NCBI RefSeq assembly: GCF_002019605.1
Contig: NZ_KV917368.1
Span: 1,214,997 to 1,278,996, forward strand
Direction: 5' to 3'
DNA from: Alkalihalobacterium alkalinitrilicum
Lineage (GTDB): Bacteria; Bacillota; Bacilli; Bacillales; Bacillaceae_F
DNA length: 64,000 nucleotides
The number at the start of each line of letters is the position of its first letter. Positions within the stretch are counted from its first letter, which is position 1. A program made the position numbers and the translations under genes. Below, in pieces: positions 1 to 10,727 of this stretch. Below the pieces are notes generated by a model that was not told where the DNA came from, did no database searches, and was given only the letters and a program-made list of their open reading frames with translations.

Positions 1-225
1 AGCATGTCACGTAAAGCAACCTGCGCAGACAATGCTTCGATGGAGAATTTCTTTGGTATTTTAAAGCAAGAAATGTATTATGGGGAAGAATTAGTAAACT
101 ATGAAGAATTAAAAAGACGGATTGAAGAATATATCTACTGGTACAACCATGTACGATCAAAAGGAAAATTGGCTGGTTTAAGTCCAGTAGAATACCGAAC
201 TCAACCCAGCCAATCAGCTGCATAA
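1..225 (+). CDS. IS3-family transposase (OrfB), C-terminal fragment
   Basis: This is the last ~74 residues of an IS3/IS150-type DDE transposase, cut by the window edge; the frame is already open at base 1. The segment NASMENFFGILKQE carries the final catalytic Glu of the DDE triad, and YIYWYNHVRSKGKLAGLSP is the usual C-terminal signature of this family. The enzyme would cut and join the ends of its own insertion sequence. The internal ATG at position 4 is unlikely to be the real start. Whether the element is intact upstream cannot be seen. The right terminal repeat should lie in the ~60 bases after the stop, but I cannot define it. Confidence 0.85.
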   Translation, partial: SMSRKATCADNASMENFFGILKQEMYYGEELVNYEELKRRIEEYIYWYNHVRSKGKLAGLSPVEYRTQPSQSAA

Positions 226-457
226 TAAAAACTCTAACTTTTAGGGGTAACCACCATACATTCGCTCTCTTCTTGTTCGTTTTATTCCGTTTTAATTTTT
301 TCAATTTCATAAACAGAAATATTATTATGGAAAAATAACAATATGAAATGATACTATTAGGTGTTAAAGTAATATTTGTGTTCAGCAAATAGAAATTGAT
401 TTAAGGTCTAACCTCGTTACATAGTTGAGAGGGAAAGAAGAACAGACAGGAGGAAAC

Positions 458-1369
458 ATGAAAAAGCCAGTTGGATTATTATTAACTATAGCTATTATCG
501 CCATTTCGTTTGCAGCGATCTTTGTCAAATGGTCCGAGGCGCCAGCTACGATATTAAGTATGTACCGTATGTATTTAGCATGCATATTATTGTTACCTAT
601 TGTTTGGATAAAAAGAAAACAGTTTTTCAATCTATCGAACAAAGATTGGTTGCTTTTAGCGATTGCTGGTAGTTTTTTAGGTTTACATTTTGCGTTATGG
701 TTCGGTTCTTTGAAACTAACTACAGTAGCCAGTTCCACGATTATTTTGTCATTACAACCGATTGTGGCCTTGTTGGGCGCATTTTTCTTTTACAAAGAAA
801 GAATGAATATGCTTCTACTATGGCCCATTGGAATTTCGATGATCGGTGTTGTTATGGTCGGCTGGGGAGATTTTGGCCATGGTAGTTTGTCAGCCATGAT
901 TGGAAATCTTTTATCGTTTTTAAGTGTGATTGCCGTCGTTGCGTATTTGTTAGTGGGGCAAAGCAAGGTGAAAGAAATTTCTCATTGGATCTATAGTTTT
1001 TCTGTATTTTTATTTGCTGGTATCGCCTTAACGATTTATAATCTTTTGGCGAGTGTTCCTATGTCGGGCTACGAAATGCGAGAATGGGGGATTTTTATAT
1101 TATTAGCCATCGTACCCACGATTGCACATGTGATCTTTAATTTTTTATTAAATTATGTGAACACTACGACAATATCAATGAGTATTCTAGGAGAACCCGT
1201 TGGAGCTACGATTTTAGCCGTGCTTTTATTAGGGGAACGAGTAATCCCCTTACAAATATTTGGAGGGGTAATTGTTTTACTAGGTGTATCTTTATTTTTA
1301 CATCAACAACATAATCTAGAGCGAATGAAATTGAAAACAAAAGTAGAAAAAAAAGAGATTATAGCTTAA
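458..1369 (+). CDS. EamA/DMT-family transporter
   Basis: A ~303-residue integral membrane protein with ten hydrophobic segments arranged as two five-helix EamA repeats, as in drug/metabolite transporters such as YdcZ/RhaT-like exporters. The start is placed at the ATG after AGGAGG (448-453); an in-frame GTG-like start further upstream would add a hydrophilic tail unlike the family. The C-terminus ends in a Lys-rich cytoplasmic tail. The substrate is unknown. It stands alone, next to mobile-element debris, and is followed by a weak hairpin terminator. Confidence 0.85.
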   Translation: MKKPVGLLLTIAIIAISFAAIFVKWSEAPATILSMYRMYLACILLLPIVWIKRKQFFNLSNKDWLLLAIAGSFLGLHFALWFGSLKLTTVASSTIILSLQPIVALLGAFFFYKERMNMLLLWPIGISMIGVVMVGWGDFGHGSLSAMIGNLLSFLSVIAVVAYLLVGQSKVKEISHWIYSFSVFLFAGIALTIYNLLASVPMSGYEMREWGIFILLAIVPTIAHVIFNFLLNYVNTTTISMSILGEPVGATILAVLLLGERVIPLQIFGGVIVLLGVSLFLHQQHNLERMKLKTKVEKKEIIA

Positions 1370-1468
1370 CGCTAAGAATCGTTAGAGCTTTCTATAAAAA
1401 TAGATTAGTAATGGATTTCTATAGTTAACGAAGAGCGTAGTCTCTTATTCGTGTACACCTATTTGAAT

Positions 1469-1505
1469 GCCTCCTATTCTGACTGTAGATAGGGGCTTTT
1501 TTTGT
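1469..1505 (+). terminator. Rho-independent terminator (imperfect)
   Basis: An imperfect hairpin (CCTAT paired with ATAGG, extended with wobble pairs) is followed by CTTTTTTTG, about 100 bases after the EamA stop. Confidence 0.5.
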
Positions 1506-1535
1506 CCTCGAAAATGGAAAGTAGGGGATTATCGT

Positions 1536-1740
1536 ATGAAATTATTAGAAGTATTGAAACATTATACATTATATAAAGGATCGACTTTTATTAGACGTTA
1601 ATCAATTACACATTTATACACAAGATCGAATTGGTTTAGTTGGCCGTAATGGGAGTGGAAATACGATATTATTGCAAATCTATTTTTAAGCGATATAAAT
1701 ACATTAATTTTAGACGAAACAAATGTTGGAAAATTGAGAT
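1536..1740 (+). pseudogene. Remnant of an ABC-F type ATPase
   Basis: An ATG opens a frame reading MKLLEVLKHYTLYKG, like the N-terminus of ABC-F antibiotic-resistance/ribosome-protection ATPases. A frameshift near 1580 moves the similarity to the next frame (LLLDVNQLHIYTQDRIGLVG). The Walker A motif at 1642-1665 reads GRNGSGNT, with the essential Lys changed to Asn. After a stop at ~1688, a Walker B-like LILDET-N appears in a third frame at 1704-1724, so the region between the two motifs, normally over 80 residues, is deleted. This is clearly non-functional debris. Confidence 0.75.
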
Positions 1741-1885
1741 AAATACTGCTAGTTAGAGGTTATATATTATGATAGATAGAGAAATATTTGAATTTTTATT
1801 GTCTAGATTTCATCACCTCGTTGCAAAAGAGAACAGATGTTTGTATAATGGAGTTAGTGTTACATATTGATTTATAGTTGAATAA

Positions 1886-2752
<867 letters not shown>

Positions 2753-2753
<1 letters not shown>

Positions 2754-3130
2754 TGAACATGTGGAAAAAAGCAAATGGAAATTTAATACATACTACAGAT
2801 GTATCAAGGGTTAAATTTAGAACAAATATCAGTAAGACTATAATTGACCGATTAAACGCTTTAGCAAATGAGTATGACACTCATGCCAACTATTTAATAG
2901 AAAGCGGCTTACGTAACGTATTGTCTCACAATGTTATCACTTTTAATAAAGAATTAAGACCAAAAGATCGAGTTCAATATAAGACGACTTACGACGAAGA
3001 ATTATTAACAGAAGTAAAAGAGTTTGCAAAGCGTCACCAATTATTTATTAATGATGTTATTGAATATAGTGTAGAATTCATCGATCTTGATAATATTAAG
3101 GATAGAAGTTATAGATATCGAATAGAGTAG
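2753..3130 (+). CDS. Two-repeat ribbon-helix-helix-like protein
   Basis: A ~125-residue protein made of two similar halves: VKFRTNISKTIIDRLNALAN near residue 20 and VQYKTTYDEELLTEVKEFAK near residue 75. Each has the strand-helix-helix look of a ribbon-helix-helix DNA-binding unit followed by an aliphatic helix. I recall close relatives in the B. cereus group carrying the label 'rRNA methyltransferase', but no SAM-binding motif is visible here. AGGAGG lies at 2743-2748, so the start may be ATG 2750, 2753 or 2759. The gene overlaps the end of the broken endonuclease, so the two were probably co-transcribed. Function is not known; DNA binding is inference. Confidence 0.65.
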
Positions 3131-3271
3131 ATGTCTATATTTCCATTCTTTAACGCCCCCGACATAATATATATTATAAGAACTAAAAATTAAAAGAAAA
3201 AGATGGTCTCAAAACCCAAGTAAACTCATAATAGTGAGACGAAATTAAAATTTATTTAAATGGAGTTCAAT

Positions 3272-3309
3272 AAAAAAATCAGCACCGCAATGATTTTAGG
3301 TGCTGAATT
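3272..3309 (-). terminator. Rho-independent terminator
   Basis: The perfect arms TCAGCACC/GGTGCTGA are followed on the minus strand by a run of T. It ends the small gene at 3320-3649. Confidence 0.8.
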
Positions 3310-3319
3310 ATATATTGTT

Positions 3320-3649
3320 TTATTTATTTTGCTTTTCTTCTTCAGAATTTACTTCTTCATACCAGTAATCTAAAACTTTGGCATCTAATACTTTGGATTG
3401 AACGTATTTAGCTTGTTTTTCTGTAAAAGCTTGACTCCAGTCTAAATCTAATTCGTTCGCTAGTTTAACAACTGTTAATAATTCTTGCCACGCTACATAG
3501 CGTTTGTACCAAAAGAATTGTGGTTGTTCGCTCATGTATGGATAAAGATCGTCAAATTCAGTGTGTTTACAGTCAATTGTTCGTTCAAATTGCACTTTTG
3601 CTGTTTCAATTTTCTGAATAAAGAAATTAGAAAGTTCCTGCTTAACCAT
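3320..3649 (-). CDS. Conserved hypothetical protein, ~109 aa
   Basis: An acidic, aromatic-rich soluble protein (motifs QPQFFWYKRYVAWQELL and LDLDWSQAF) with no signal peptide or membrane segment. I do not recognise a family with a known function. The start is the ATG that follows AGGTGATAAAT; a GTG three codons upstream overlaps the ribosome site and is unlikely. It is monocistronic with its own terminator and a T-rich upstream region. The good ribosome site and the flanking terminator support a real gene. Confidence 0.65.
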   Translation of the reverse strand: MVKQELSNFFIQKIETAKVQFERTIDCKHTEFDDLYPYMSEQPQFFWYKRYVAWQELLTVVKLANELDLDWSQAFTEKQAKYVQSKVLDAKVLDYWYEEVNSEEEKQNK

Positions 3650-3908
3650 ATTTATCACCTACATATATTATTTTTTATTGACTTAACTTTGTAATAAAAC
3701 CTGACTATACTATTACTCTATCATAAAGCCCTACTACTATCTAGTGACTACTTTTACTAGTTTACATAATATTATTATGGAAACTTCGTGATTTCCTTAT
3801 AATTTCAGATTTCTCGTGTTAATTTTGCTATAAGTTGTCGGTTATTTATATTACATCTACTTTTCAACCCCACATTCTTTCGTGATTTGCGTATTAGAAA
3901 TTGAACAA

Positions 3909-3942
3909 AAAAAATGATGAGTGATACTACTCATCATTTTTT
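3909..3942 (-). terminator. Terminator nested in the end of parC
   Basis: The arms GATGAGT/ACTCATC sit across the last codons and stop of parC and are followed on the minus strand by TTTTTTTT. Confidence 0.85.
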
Positions 3943-6371
3943 TGTTCAGTACTGACAATTTTCCATATTCGGTTGACTTCCCCATCGGTTGTGCTATCTA
4001 AAACAAACGATCCATTACTATATCGGTCATTCGGTCGTAGGTGAGCAACTTCAACAAATGCTTTTGCATTGTTTTTTGTTGCTAAAATGATTTGTTCATT
4101 GTTTACTACTTTTTCTAAACCGACAATTCGATGTGGTTGATTTTTTAACTCTCTTAACAAAACGAGTCCGCGTTTTGCTCTTGTTGATTTATCAAATTCA
4201 GTAATTGCTATCTTTTTAACGGCTCCACGTTGAGTCGCGACGAAGAAAAATACTTTTACATCCAATGTAAAGGTATGTCCATTTATTACGAAGTCATCTT
4301 GTTTTAAGTTAATTCCTTTAACCCCTGCTGCACGTTGGCCGACAATATTAATTTCTTTTTCTGTAAACCATAAACCGTATCCTTGATTTGTTCCTAGAAA
4401 TACTTCCGAAGACCCTTGTGTTAAGTGTACATTTACAACTTCATCATCATCTTTAAGCTTCACAGCGACTAATGGCTTAGTAAAGCGTTGTGCTTTATAA
4501 AGGGACAACTGACTTCGTTTGACCATTCCGTTCTTCGTAATAAATAATAAATACTCTTCCTCGCTAAACTCTTTAATGACCATCGAATGAAGTATTTCAT
4601 CCTCACGATCTAATCCAGTAACGAGGTTGGCGACATGCTGTCCGTTATCTTTCCAGCGGATGTCTGGGAGTTGATGCACTGGTAAATGCAAATAGTTTCC
4701 TAGCTTTGTGAAAATGAGAAGAGTATCAACTGTATTCGTGTTGAAAAAGCCTATCACATAATCTTCATCCTTCATTCCTGGTGGTTCGCTATTAGATGCA
4801 GCGTATGAACGAAGGCTTGTGCGTTTGACATACCCTTCTTTTGTAACGGTAACCATTACATCTTCAGCTGGAACGAGAACTTCGAGGTCGATTTTGATTT
4901 CCTCAACGTCTTTTTTAATGACTGTTCTTCGTTCATCTGCAAATGTTTCTTTGATTTGCAGTAAATCTTTTTTTATGACAGCAATTAGTTTTGCTTCACT
5001 ATTAAGGATGGCTTCTAATCGTTTGATTAATTTAGTTAATTCGTCTGCTTCCTTTTGTAGTGTTGTTATATCTGTATTTGTTAAACGATATAGTTGTAAC
5101 GTAACAATTGCTTCTGCCTGTGGCTCAGTAAATTCAAAGCGTTCAATAAGATTATCCTTTGCATCTCTCTTATCTTTTGAAGAACGGATCGTTGCGATCA
5201 CTTCGTCTAAGATTGAAATCGCCTTTATGAGACCTTCAACAATATGAGCTCTTTCCTTTGCTTTCCGTAATTCATATTTGGACCTACGTGTAATCACTTC
5301 TTTTTGATGACTAATATACGCTTGCAACATTTCTTTTAGCCCGAGTAATCGTGGGCGTTTATTATGAATGGCAACCATGTTAAAGCTGTACGTTATTTGT
5401 AGGTCTGTGTTTTTAAATAAATAGTTTAAAATTGCCTCAGCACTAGCATCTTTTTTCAATTCCACGACGATACGTAGTCCTGTTCGATCGGTTTCATCGC
5501 GTACTTCCGCCATTCCGTCTACTTTTTTGTCAAAACGAAGCTCGTCCATTTTCTTTACGAGGTTTGCTTTAATGATCTCGTATGGAATTTCTGTTATGAC
5601 AATTTGTTGGCGTCCGCCTTTTAGCTCTTCTATTTCCGTTTTTGCTCGAAGTACGACCTTTCCTTTACCTGTTTGATACGCTTGTTTTATTCCGTCTAGA
5701 CCTTGAGCGATACCTCCTGTAGGAAAGTCTGGGCCCTTTATATACTTCATTAAGTTCTCTAAGCTAGCTAGTGGGTTTTCCATCAAATGGATTGTGCCAT
5801 CAATAACTTCACCTAGGTGATGCGGTGGAATGTCTGTGGCATAACCAGCAGAAATCCCAGTTGAACCGTTTACGAGTAAATTAGGAAACTTTGATGGTAA
5901 AACAACTGGCTCTTCCTGTGAGTCGTCAAAGTTTGAAATAAAATCAACTGTTTCTTTATCAATATCTCGTAATAGTTCTGAGGCAATTGATGATAACCTA
6001 GCTTCTGTATAACGCATCGCAGCGGGTGGATCACCATCAATTGAACCATTGTTCCCGTGCATCTCAACAAGTAGATTTCGAAGCTTCCAGTCTTGACTCA
6101 TCCGGATCATTGCATCGTACACTGACGTATCACCGTGTGGATGATAGTTACCGATAACGTTTCCGACTGTTTTTGCAGCCTTTCGGAATGGCTTGTCTGC
6201 TAGGTTTCCTTCGCGATACATCGCATATAAAATTCTCCGTTGTACGGGTTTTAAACCATCACGCACATCTGGCAGCGCACGATCTTGGATAATGTATTTA
6301 CTATAGCGACCGAAGCGATCGCCAATAACTTCTTCTAGTGGTAGGTCTAGGTAGCGCTCTGTTTGTGCCAA
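3927..6371 (-). CDS. parC: DNA topoisomerase IV subunit A
   Basis: 814 residues. ParC (GrlA) is the DNA breakage-reunion subunit of topoisomerase IV, which unlinks daughter chromosomes. The winged-helix domain holds PAAMRYTEARLS with the catalytic Tyr at ~121. The quinolone-determining stretch HPHGDTSVYDAMIR has Thr82 and Asp86 where Staphylococcus aureus GrlA has Ser80 and Glu84. The coiled-coil tower and a C-terminal beta-pinwheel follow (repeats such as VKRTSLRSYAA and GAVKKIAITEFDKS). The start lies one base after the parE stop, so the two genes form an operon. It is ParC rather than GyrA because of its partner and its length. Confidence 0.97.
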   Translation of the reverse strand: MAQTERYLDLPLEEVIGDRFGRYSKYIIQDRALPDVRDGLKPVQRRILYAMYREGNLADKPFRKAAKTVGNVIGNYHPHGDTSVYDAMIRMSQDWKLRNLLVEMHGNNGSIDGDPPAAMRYTEARLSSIASELLRDIDKETVDFISNFDDSQEEPVVLPSKFPNLLVNGSTGISAGYATDIPPHHLGEVIDGTIHLMENPLASLENLMKYIKGPDFPTGGIAQGLDGIKQAYQTGKGKVVLRAKTEIEELKGGRQQIVITEIPYEIIKANLVKKMDELRFDKKVDGMAEVRDETDRTGLRIVVELKKDASAEAILNYLFKNTDLQITYSFNMVAIHNKRPRLLGLKEMLQAYISHQKEVITRRSKYELRKAKERAHIVEGLIKAISILDEVIATIRSSKDKRDAKDNLIERFEFTEPQAEAIVTLQLYRLTNTDITTLQKEADELTKLIKRLEAILNSEAKLIAVIKKDLLQIKETFADERRTVIKKDVEEIKIDLEVLVPAEDVMVTVTKEGYVKRTSLRSYAASNSEPPGMKDEDYVIGFFNTNTVDTLLIFTKLGNYLHLPVHQLPDIRWKDNGQHVANLVTGLDREDEILHSMVIKEFSEEEYLLFITKNGMVKRSQLSLYKAQRFTKPLVAVKLKDDDEVVNVHLTQGSSEVFLGTNQGYGLWFTEKEINIVGQRAAGVKGINLKQDDFVINGHTFTLDVKVFFFVATQRGAVKKIAITEFDKSTRAKRGLVLLRELKNQPHRIVGLEKVVNNEQIILATKNNAKAFVEVAHLRPNDRYSNGSFVLDSTTDGEVNRIWKIVSTEQKNDE

Positions 6372-6372
6372 G

Positions 6373-8346
6373 TTAATCCTCCTTCGTCACCATAATATTC
6401 TCATTTTCTAGAATATTCGTTTCTTCTTCTAACCCGAATGCAACATGAGATTCAATCCACTTTCTGCGTGGTTCAACTTTATCTCCCATTAATGTCGATA
6501 CACGTTTTTCTGCGCGAGCAATATCATCAATCTTTACTCGAATAAGCGTTCGTGTATCAGGGTCCATTGTTGTTTCCCACAACTGAGTAGCGTTCATCTC
6601 ACCAAGACCTTTGTAACGCTGAATGGTATAACCTTTACCGATCTTTTTGATCGCTTGTTGCAATTCGCTTTCATCCCAAGCATATTCAAGGACTTCTTTT
6701 TTACCTGTCCCTTTGCTTACTTTGTAAAGTGGTGGAAGTGCAATATACACTTTTCCTGCTTCAATGAGCGGCTTCATATAGCGATAAAAGAAGGTTAACA
6801 AAAGCACTTGAATATGAGCACCGTCTGTATCGGCATCTGTCATAATGACGACTTTATCATAGTTAATATCTTCAATAGAGAAGTCAGCGCCGACTCCAGC
6901 TCCAATAGCGTGAATAATCGTGCGGATTTCTTCATTTTTCATGATGTCGTCTAACTTTGCTTTTTCTGTGTTAATAACTTTTCCTCGAAGTGGTAGGATG
7001 GCTTGGAATTTACGGTCTCGTCCTTGTTTAGCAGAACCTCCTGCAGAATCTCCCTCGACTAAGTACAGTTCATTGCGGCTCGGGTTTTTTGATTGAGCAG
7101 GTGTTAATTTCCCGCTAAGGAGAACGTCTTTTTTCTTACTTTTCTTTCCGCTTCGAGCTTCTTCGCGTGCTTTTCGTGCCGCTTCACGTGCTTGAGAAGC
7201 TTTTATTGATTTTTTAATTAGCATCGTACTTAAATCAGGATTTTCTTCAAAGAAATAAGCGAGCTTTTCTGAAACAATGGCATCAACGGCCGATCGGGCA
7301 TCTGGTGTTCCTAATTTCCCTTTTGTTTGGCCTTCAAATTGGAGTTTCTCTTCAGGTACTCGAACTGAAATAATCGCAGTAAATCCTTCCCGAATATCCG
7401 AACCGTCTAAATTTTTGTCGCGATCTTTCAATAATTTCGCTTTTCTTGCATACTCATTAAACGCACGAGTCATCGCTGTTTTTGCCCCAGCTTCATGCGT
7501 TCCACCGTCTTTTGTTCGCACGTTGTTAACGAAAGATAACACGTTTTCGGTATAGGCGTCATTAAATTGGAAGGCAAACTCGATGTCGATCTCATTTTGT
7601 TCACCATTAAAAAAGAAAACAGGCATTAACGTTTCTTTATCCTCATTTAAATATTCTACAAACGCTTGAATTCCATTTTCATAGTGGAAAGTTTCCGTTG
7701 CTTCTTTATCTTTACGTTCATCAACTAACTCTATTTTCAGCCCTTTGAGCAAGAAGGCTGCTTCTCTCAATCGCTCAGTTAACGTCTCAAAATTGAATGT
7801 CGTTACACTGAACATGGAAGTGTCTGGTTTAAAGTGGATTTTGGTTCCTGTTTTCTTTGTTGTACCGACTTTTTCTAATGTCGTAACAGGCTTTCCTCCG
7901 TGCTCAAAGCGTTGACGATAGATCTTTCCATCTCGTTTAATTTCGACAACTAGCCATTCAGACAATGCATTTACAACAGATGCACCTACCCCATGAAGTC
8001 CTCCGCTGGTTGCATAACCACCCTGGCCAAACTTTCCTCCAGCATGTAAAACAGTAAGAATGACTTCAGGTGTCGGTTTGCCCAGTTTATGCATCCCCGT
8101 AGGCATTCCGCGACCATCATCAGTAACGCTAATCGAGTTATCTTTATGTATCGTAACTTTTATATAATCACCGTAGCCAGCTAATGCTTCGTCTACTGCG
8201 TTATCTAGAATTTCATAAACTAAATGGTGTAATCCGCGACTGTCAGTACTACCAATGTACATTCCAGGGCGTTTACGGACGGCTTCTAAGCCTTCTAGTA
8301 CCTGTATGGCATCATCATTGTATTCTAATTTCTGTTTAGTCGCCAA
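6373..8346 (-). CDS. parE: DNA topoisomerase IV subunit B
   Basis: 657 residues. ParE is the ATPase subunit of topoisomerase IV. The GHKL domain has EILDNAVDEA (Glu45 and Asn49 bind Mg-ATP) and DDGRGMPTG near residue 76. The transducer region follows, then the TOPRIM domain with EGDSAGGSAKQGRD and DADTDGAHI (metal-binding acidic residues), and a C-terminal tail containing QRYKGLGEMNATQLWETTMD. The start MATKQKLEY is preceded by a GAAAGGAGCT-like ribosome site. It lies directly upstream of parC with almost no gap, so translation is probably coupled. Confidence 0.97.
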   Translation of the reverse strand: MATKQKLEYNDDAIQVLEGLEAVRKRPGMYIGSTDSRGLHHLVYEILDNAVDEALAGYGDYIKVTIHKDNSISVTDDGRGMPTGMHKLGKPTPEVILTVLHAGGKFGQGGYATSGGLHGVGASVVNALSEWLVVEIKRDGKIYRQRFEHGGKPVTTLEKVGTTKKTGTKIHFKPDTSMFSVTTFNFETLTERLREAAFLLKGLKIELVDERKDKEATETFHYENGIQAFVEYLNEDKETLMPVFFFNGEQNEIDIEFAFQFNDAYTENVLSFVNNVRTKDGGTHEAGAKTAMTRAFNEYARKAKLLKDRDKNLDGSDIREGFTAIISVRVPEEKLQFEGQTKGKLGTPDARSAVDAIVSEKLAYFFEENPDLSTMLIKKSIKASQAREAARKAREEARSGKKSKKKDVLLSGKLTPAQSKNPSRNELYLVEGDSAGGSAKQGRDRKFQAILPLRGKVINTEKAKLDDIMKNEEIRTIIHAIGAGVGADFSIEDINYDKVVIMTDADTDGAHIQVLLLTFFYRYMKPLIEAGKVYIALPPLYKVSKGTGKKEVLEYAWDESELQQAIKKIGKGYTIQRYKGLGEMNATQLWETTMDPDTRTLIRVKIDDIARAEKRVSTLMGDKVEPRRKWIESHVAFGLEEETNILENENIMVTKED

Positions 8347-8528
8347 ATTGAAAGCTCCTTTCCCACGCTCATATTCATTTTTTTCTTTGTCTATAGAATA
8401 GAACTATAACCTAAAACAAGGAAAAAATCTAATTTCCCTTTAACAATATATCATAAAAGAACATCTGTTTCTTTCTATATTTTGTACTTACCTTCGTTTT
8501 TCCTCCTTTTTAAAAAAAATTGTATAAA

Positions 8529-8700
8529 GAAAAGCGGAAGGCTCTCGATTAGCTCCGACTAGCAAATGTTCTGGCAGGCAAAAGTCCGCTTTTTGACTTT
8601 TGAGCTGACAGGTTATTTGACCTCGAGGAGCTAGAGCCTGTAGCTAGACAATGAAAAGCGGAAGGCTCTCGATTAGCTCCGACTAGCAAATGTTCTGGCA
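8529..8700. repeat. Dispersed repeat, family B: two identical 48-bp direct repeats
   Basis: Two identical 48-base copies at 8529-8576 and 8653-8700, each starting GAAAAGCGGAAGGCTCTCG, flank a segment that contains GACCTCGAGGAGCTAGAGCCTG. The element lies in the ~400-base gap between parE and yneT. A diverged copy sits at ~62.4 kb. It resembles the small palindromic repeats scattered through Bacillaceae genomes. Confidence 0.75.
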
Positions 8701-8740
8701 AAAAAAGTCCTTAACTTCTTTCATTCGTTAAGGACTTTCT
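8701..8740 (-). terminator. Rho-independent terminator
   Basis: The hairpin AAGTCCTTAAC/GTTAAGGACTT is followed by a T-run on the minus strand. It terminates yneT before parE. Confidence 0.85.
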
Positions 8741-8744
8741 GTAA

Positions 8745-9164
8745 CTATTTCGTTAATGCATGTTCCACTTTAATACAGCGATCCATAATGGTTGTAATGC
8801 CGTTTTCCTTTAACAGTTCATAGGCTTCTTCGTTTTGAAGTCCGAGTTGAGCCCAGTATACATCAGGTTTAATTTCAATAGCTTCTTTCGCTACCTCAAG
8901 CAAATGCTCGCTTCTTCTAAACACATTAACAATGTCAACACTACCTTCAATGTCCTTTAAATTTCCAACGGTTTTTACTCCGAGAATTTCTTCCCCGACT
9001 GCCGCTGGATTTACTGGGATGATTTCATAGCCTGCATTTTGCATTGCTTCTGAAACCATGTAAGAGGTTCTTTCTGGATTTGTCGATAGACCAACGACTG
9101 CAATACGCTTACTCCGTTTTAAAATTTCTCCTATTTCAGTGCGGCTAGGGTTTTCAATCGCCAT
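8745..9164 (-). CDS. yneT: CoA-binding protein (YneT/YccU family)
   Basis: 139 residues forming one Rossmann CoA-binding domain. IAVVGLSTNPERTSYMV near residue 20 is the nucleotide-binding loop, and VDIVNVFRRSEHL and WAQLGLQNEEA are family signatures. It resembles the CoA-binding half of succinyl-CoA synthetase alpha but lacks the ligase domains. In B. subtilis yneT also sits upstream of parE-parC, which supports the assignment. The cellular role is unknown; acyl-CoA or CoA sensing is a family-based guess. Confidence 0.88.
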   Translation of the reverse strand: MAIENPSRTEIGEILKRSKRIAVVGLSTNPERTSYMVSEAMQNAGYEIIPVNPAAVGEEILGVKTVGNLKDIEGSVDIVNVFRRSEHLLEVAKEAIEIKPDVYWAQLGLQNEEAYELLKENGITTIMDRCIKVEHALTK

Positions 9165-9341
9165 TTATAATCACTCCTTTTTATTCTCTTTTATCATACG
9201 AATTGTTTTCGTCTCTCATACATTCAGCGAAATCTACAAAATTCCTGCATTATTTCATAATTTTCGTCAAAAAAGAAATAATAATATTTATAGGAACTGT
9301 TTTACAGACGGTAGCTACGATTACATAAGAGGGGTGAGATG

Positions 9342-10673
9342 ATGAGCCGACTCCAAACGAGACTCTTACAACTTAGATCAAACTTTCTCTTTTTACCTAG
9401 CTTTTATAGTGTTGTTGCTATCGTCCTTTCATTCTTCTTTGTTCAATTGGACTATCATATTTTTTATTCAACAAAACTTGGGAGCTTTGTTCCTGATGTC
9501 TTCTTCACAAATTTAAGCTTAGCCCAAACGTTATTAGGTGCGATTTCGGCTTCATTATTAACAATGACCACTATCTCTTTTTCTACGATTATGGTTGTTT
9601 TAACGACTTATCTGTCTCAATTTTCTCCACGGACGATACAAAACTTTGTAAACGATCAGCATACCCAGCGCATCTTAGGTGTGTTCATCAGTGGCTTTAT
9701 TTTTTCAATCGTAACACTCCTTTTAATACGAGAACGAGATGGAGTTGCTTTATTTTTCTCTCCGACAGTAGCTGTTATATATGCGATTGTTTGTGTAGGT
9801 TTTTTTGTGTTTTTTATCCATCACGTTTCGCTTTGGATACAAGTCAGTAATTTAATCCATCAAATTTCTAAGAATACAATTGGAGCCATACATGAAAATT
9901 ATCAAAATAAGGATACTTCTCATCATGACGCACCGTGGGATGATTGGGAAAGCGCTGAAATTAAGCAAAGAGAACCTTTGTTCGTTCACGTGGAAACTCC
10001 AGGATATTTACAGCTTATCGATTTTGATCCACTTATTAAACGAGCAAAACAAGACGATGTTATCATTGAAATGCGGTTTGAACTCGGTGACTACGTCGAT
10101 AAGTTCACGCCTTTTCTTCACATATGGCCTCTGTCCAAAAAAATAGAAGCTAACCACTATTTATCTTATTTTCACTTTGGAAATGAACGTGCAACTATTC
10201 AAGATGTGGATTTTGGTTTAACGAAACTGGTAGAAATTTGTTTAAAGGCGTTATCACCAGGTATCAATGACCCGAATACAGCTGTTTCTTGTATTAATGA
10301 ACTCGGAAAAGTCTTAACTGTATTAGGTCAAAAAAATATTGAGCGTTGCTTCTACAATGATGATAAGCGAGCTCTTCGATTAATGTTAAAGCCGCAGCAT
10401 TTTCGAGAATATCTTTATCGCTGTTTTTACCAAATTCTCTATTATGCCAAGGATGATGTATCGGTACTGACAGCCATTCTAGAAGCATTAAACGTTGTTG
10501 CTTCCCACAATGATACTGATGTAAAAAAAGAAATAAAACGATTTTCAGAATATATTATCGAAGGCATTAAAGAAAAAACATTTTTGTCTTTAGATGAGCA
10601 ATATTTACATAAAAAATTAGAGGAACTGGCTCTTCATACCGAAACCAATCATACCCCGAACCACGAGTTTTAA
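9342..10673 (+). CDS. DUF2254 membrane protein
   Basis: 443 residues. Four hydrophobic segments lie in the first ~175 residues (around 20-40, 60-85, 110-130 and 145-165), followed by a large soluble domain. The stretches TISFSTIMVVLTTYLSQFSP and ALSPGINDPNTAVSCINEL are the recognisable DUF2254 signatures. The function of the family is not established. GGGGTGAG at 9331 precedes two ATGs; I chose the second for spacing. It is divergent from yneT and followed by a weak hairpin. Confidence 0.85.
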   Translation: MSRLQTRLLQLRSNFLFLPSFYSVVAIVLSFFFVQLDYHIFYSTKLGSFVPDVFFTNLSLAQTLLGAISASLLTMTTISFSTIMVVLTTYLSQFSPRTIQNFVNDQHTQRILGVFISGFIFSIVTLLLIRERDGVALFFSPTVAVIYAIVCVGFFVFFIHHVSLWIQVSNLIHQISKNTIGAIHENYQNKDTSHHDAPWDDWESAEIKQREPLFVHVETPGYLQLIDFDPLIKRAKQDDVIIEMRFELGDYVDKFTPFLHIWPLSKKIEANHYLSYFHFGNERATIQDVDFGLTKLVEICLKALSPGINDPNTAVSCINELGKVLTVLGQKNIERCFYNDDKRALRLMLKPQHFREYLYRCFYQILYYAKDDVSVLTAILEALNVVASHNDTDVKKEIKRFSEYIIEGIKEKTFLSLDEQYLHKKLEELALHTETNHTPNHEF

Positions 10674-10727
10674 TAATCACCTATGTAAAACGACTGAAAT
10701 GAGGTCCCATAATACTATATTAAAATC

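Noticed and set aside
7277-7555. 92-codon plus-strand frame inside parE
   Set aside because: Antisense shadow of a strongly conserved gene, no ribosome site.
8529-8700. Phage or integrase attachment sites
   Set aside because: The direct repeats are not next to an integrase or tRNA, and a related copy lies elsewhere in the window.
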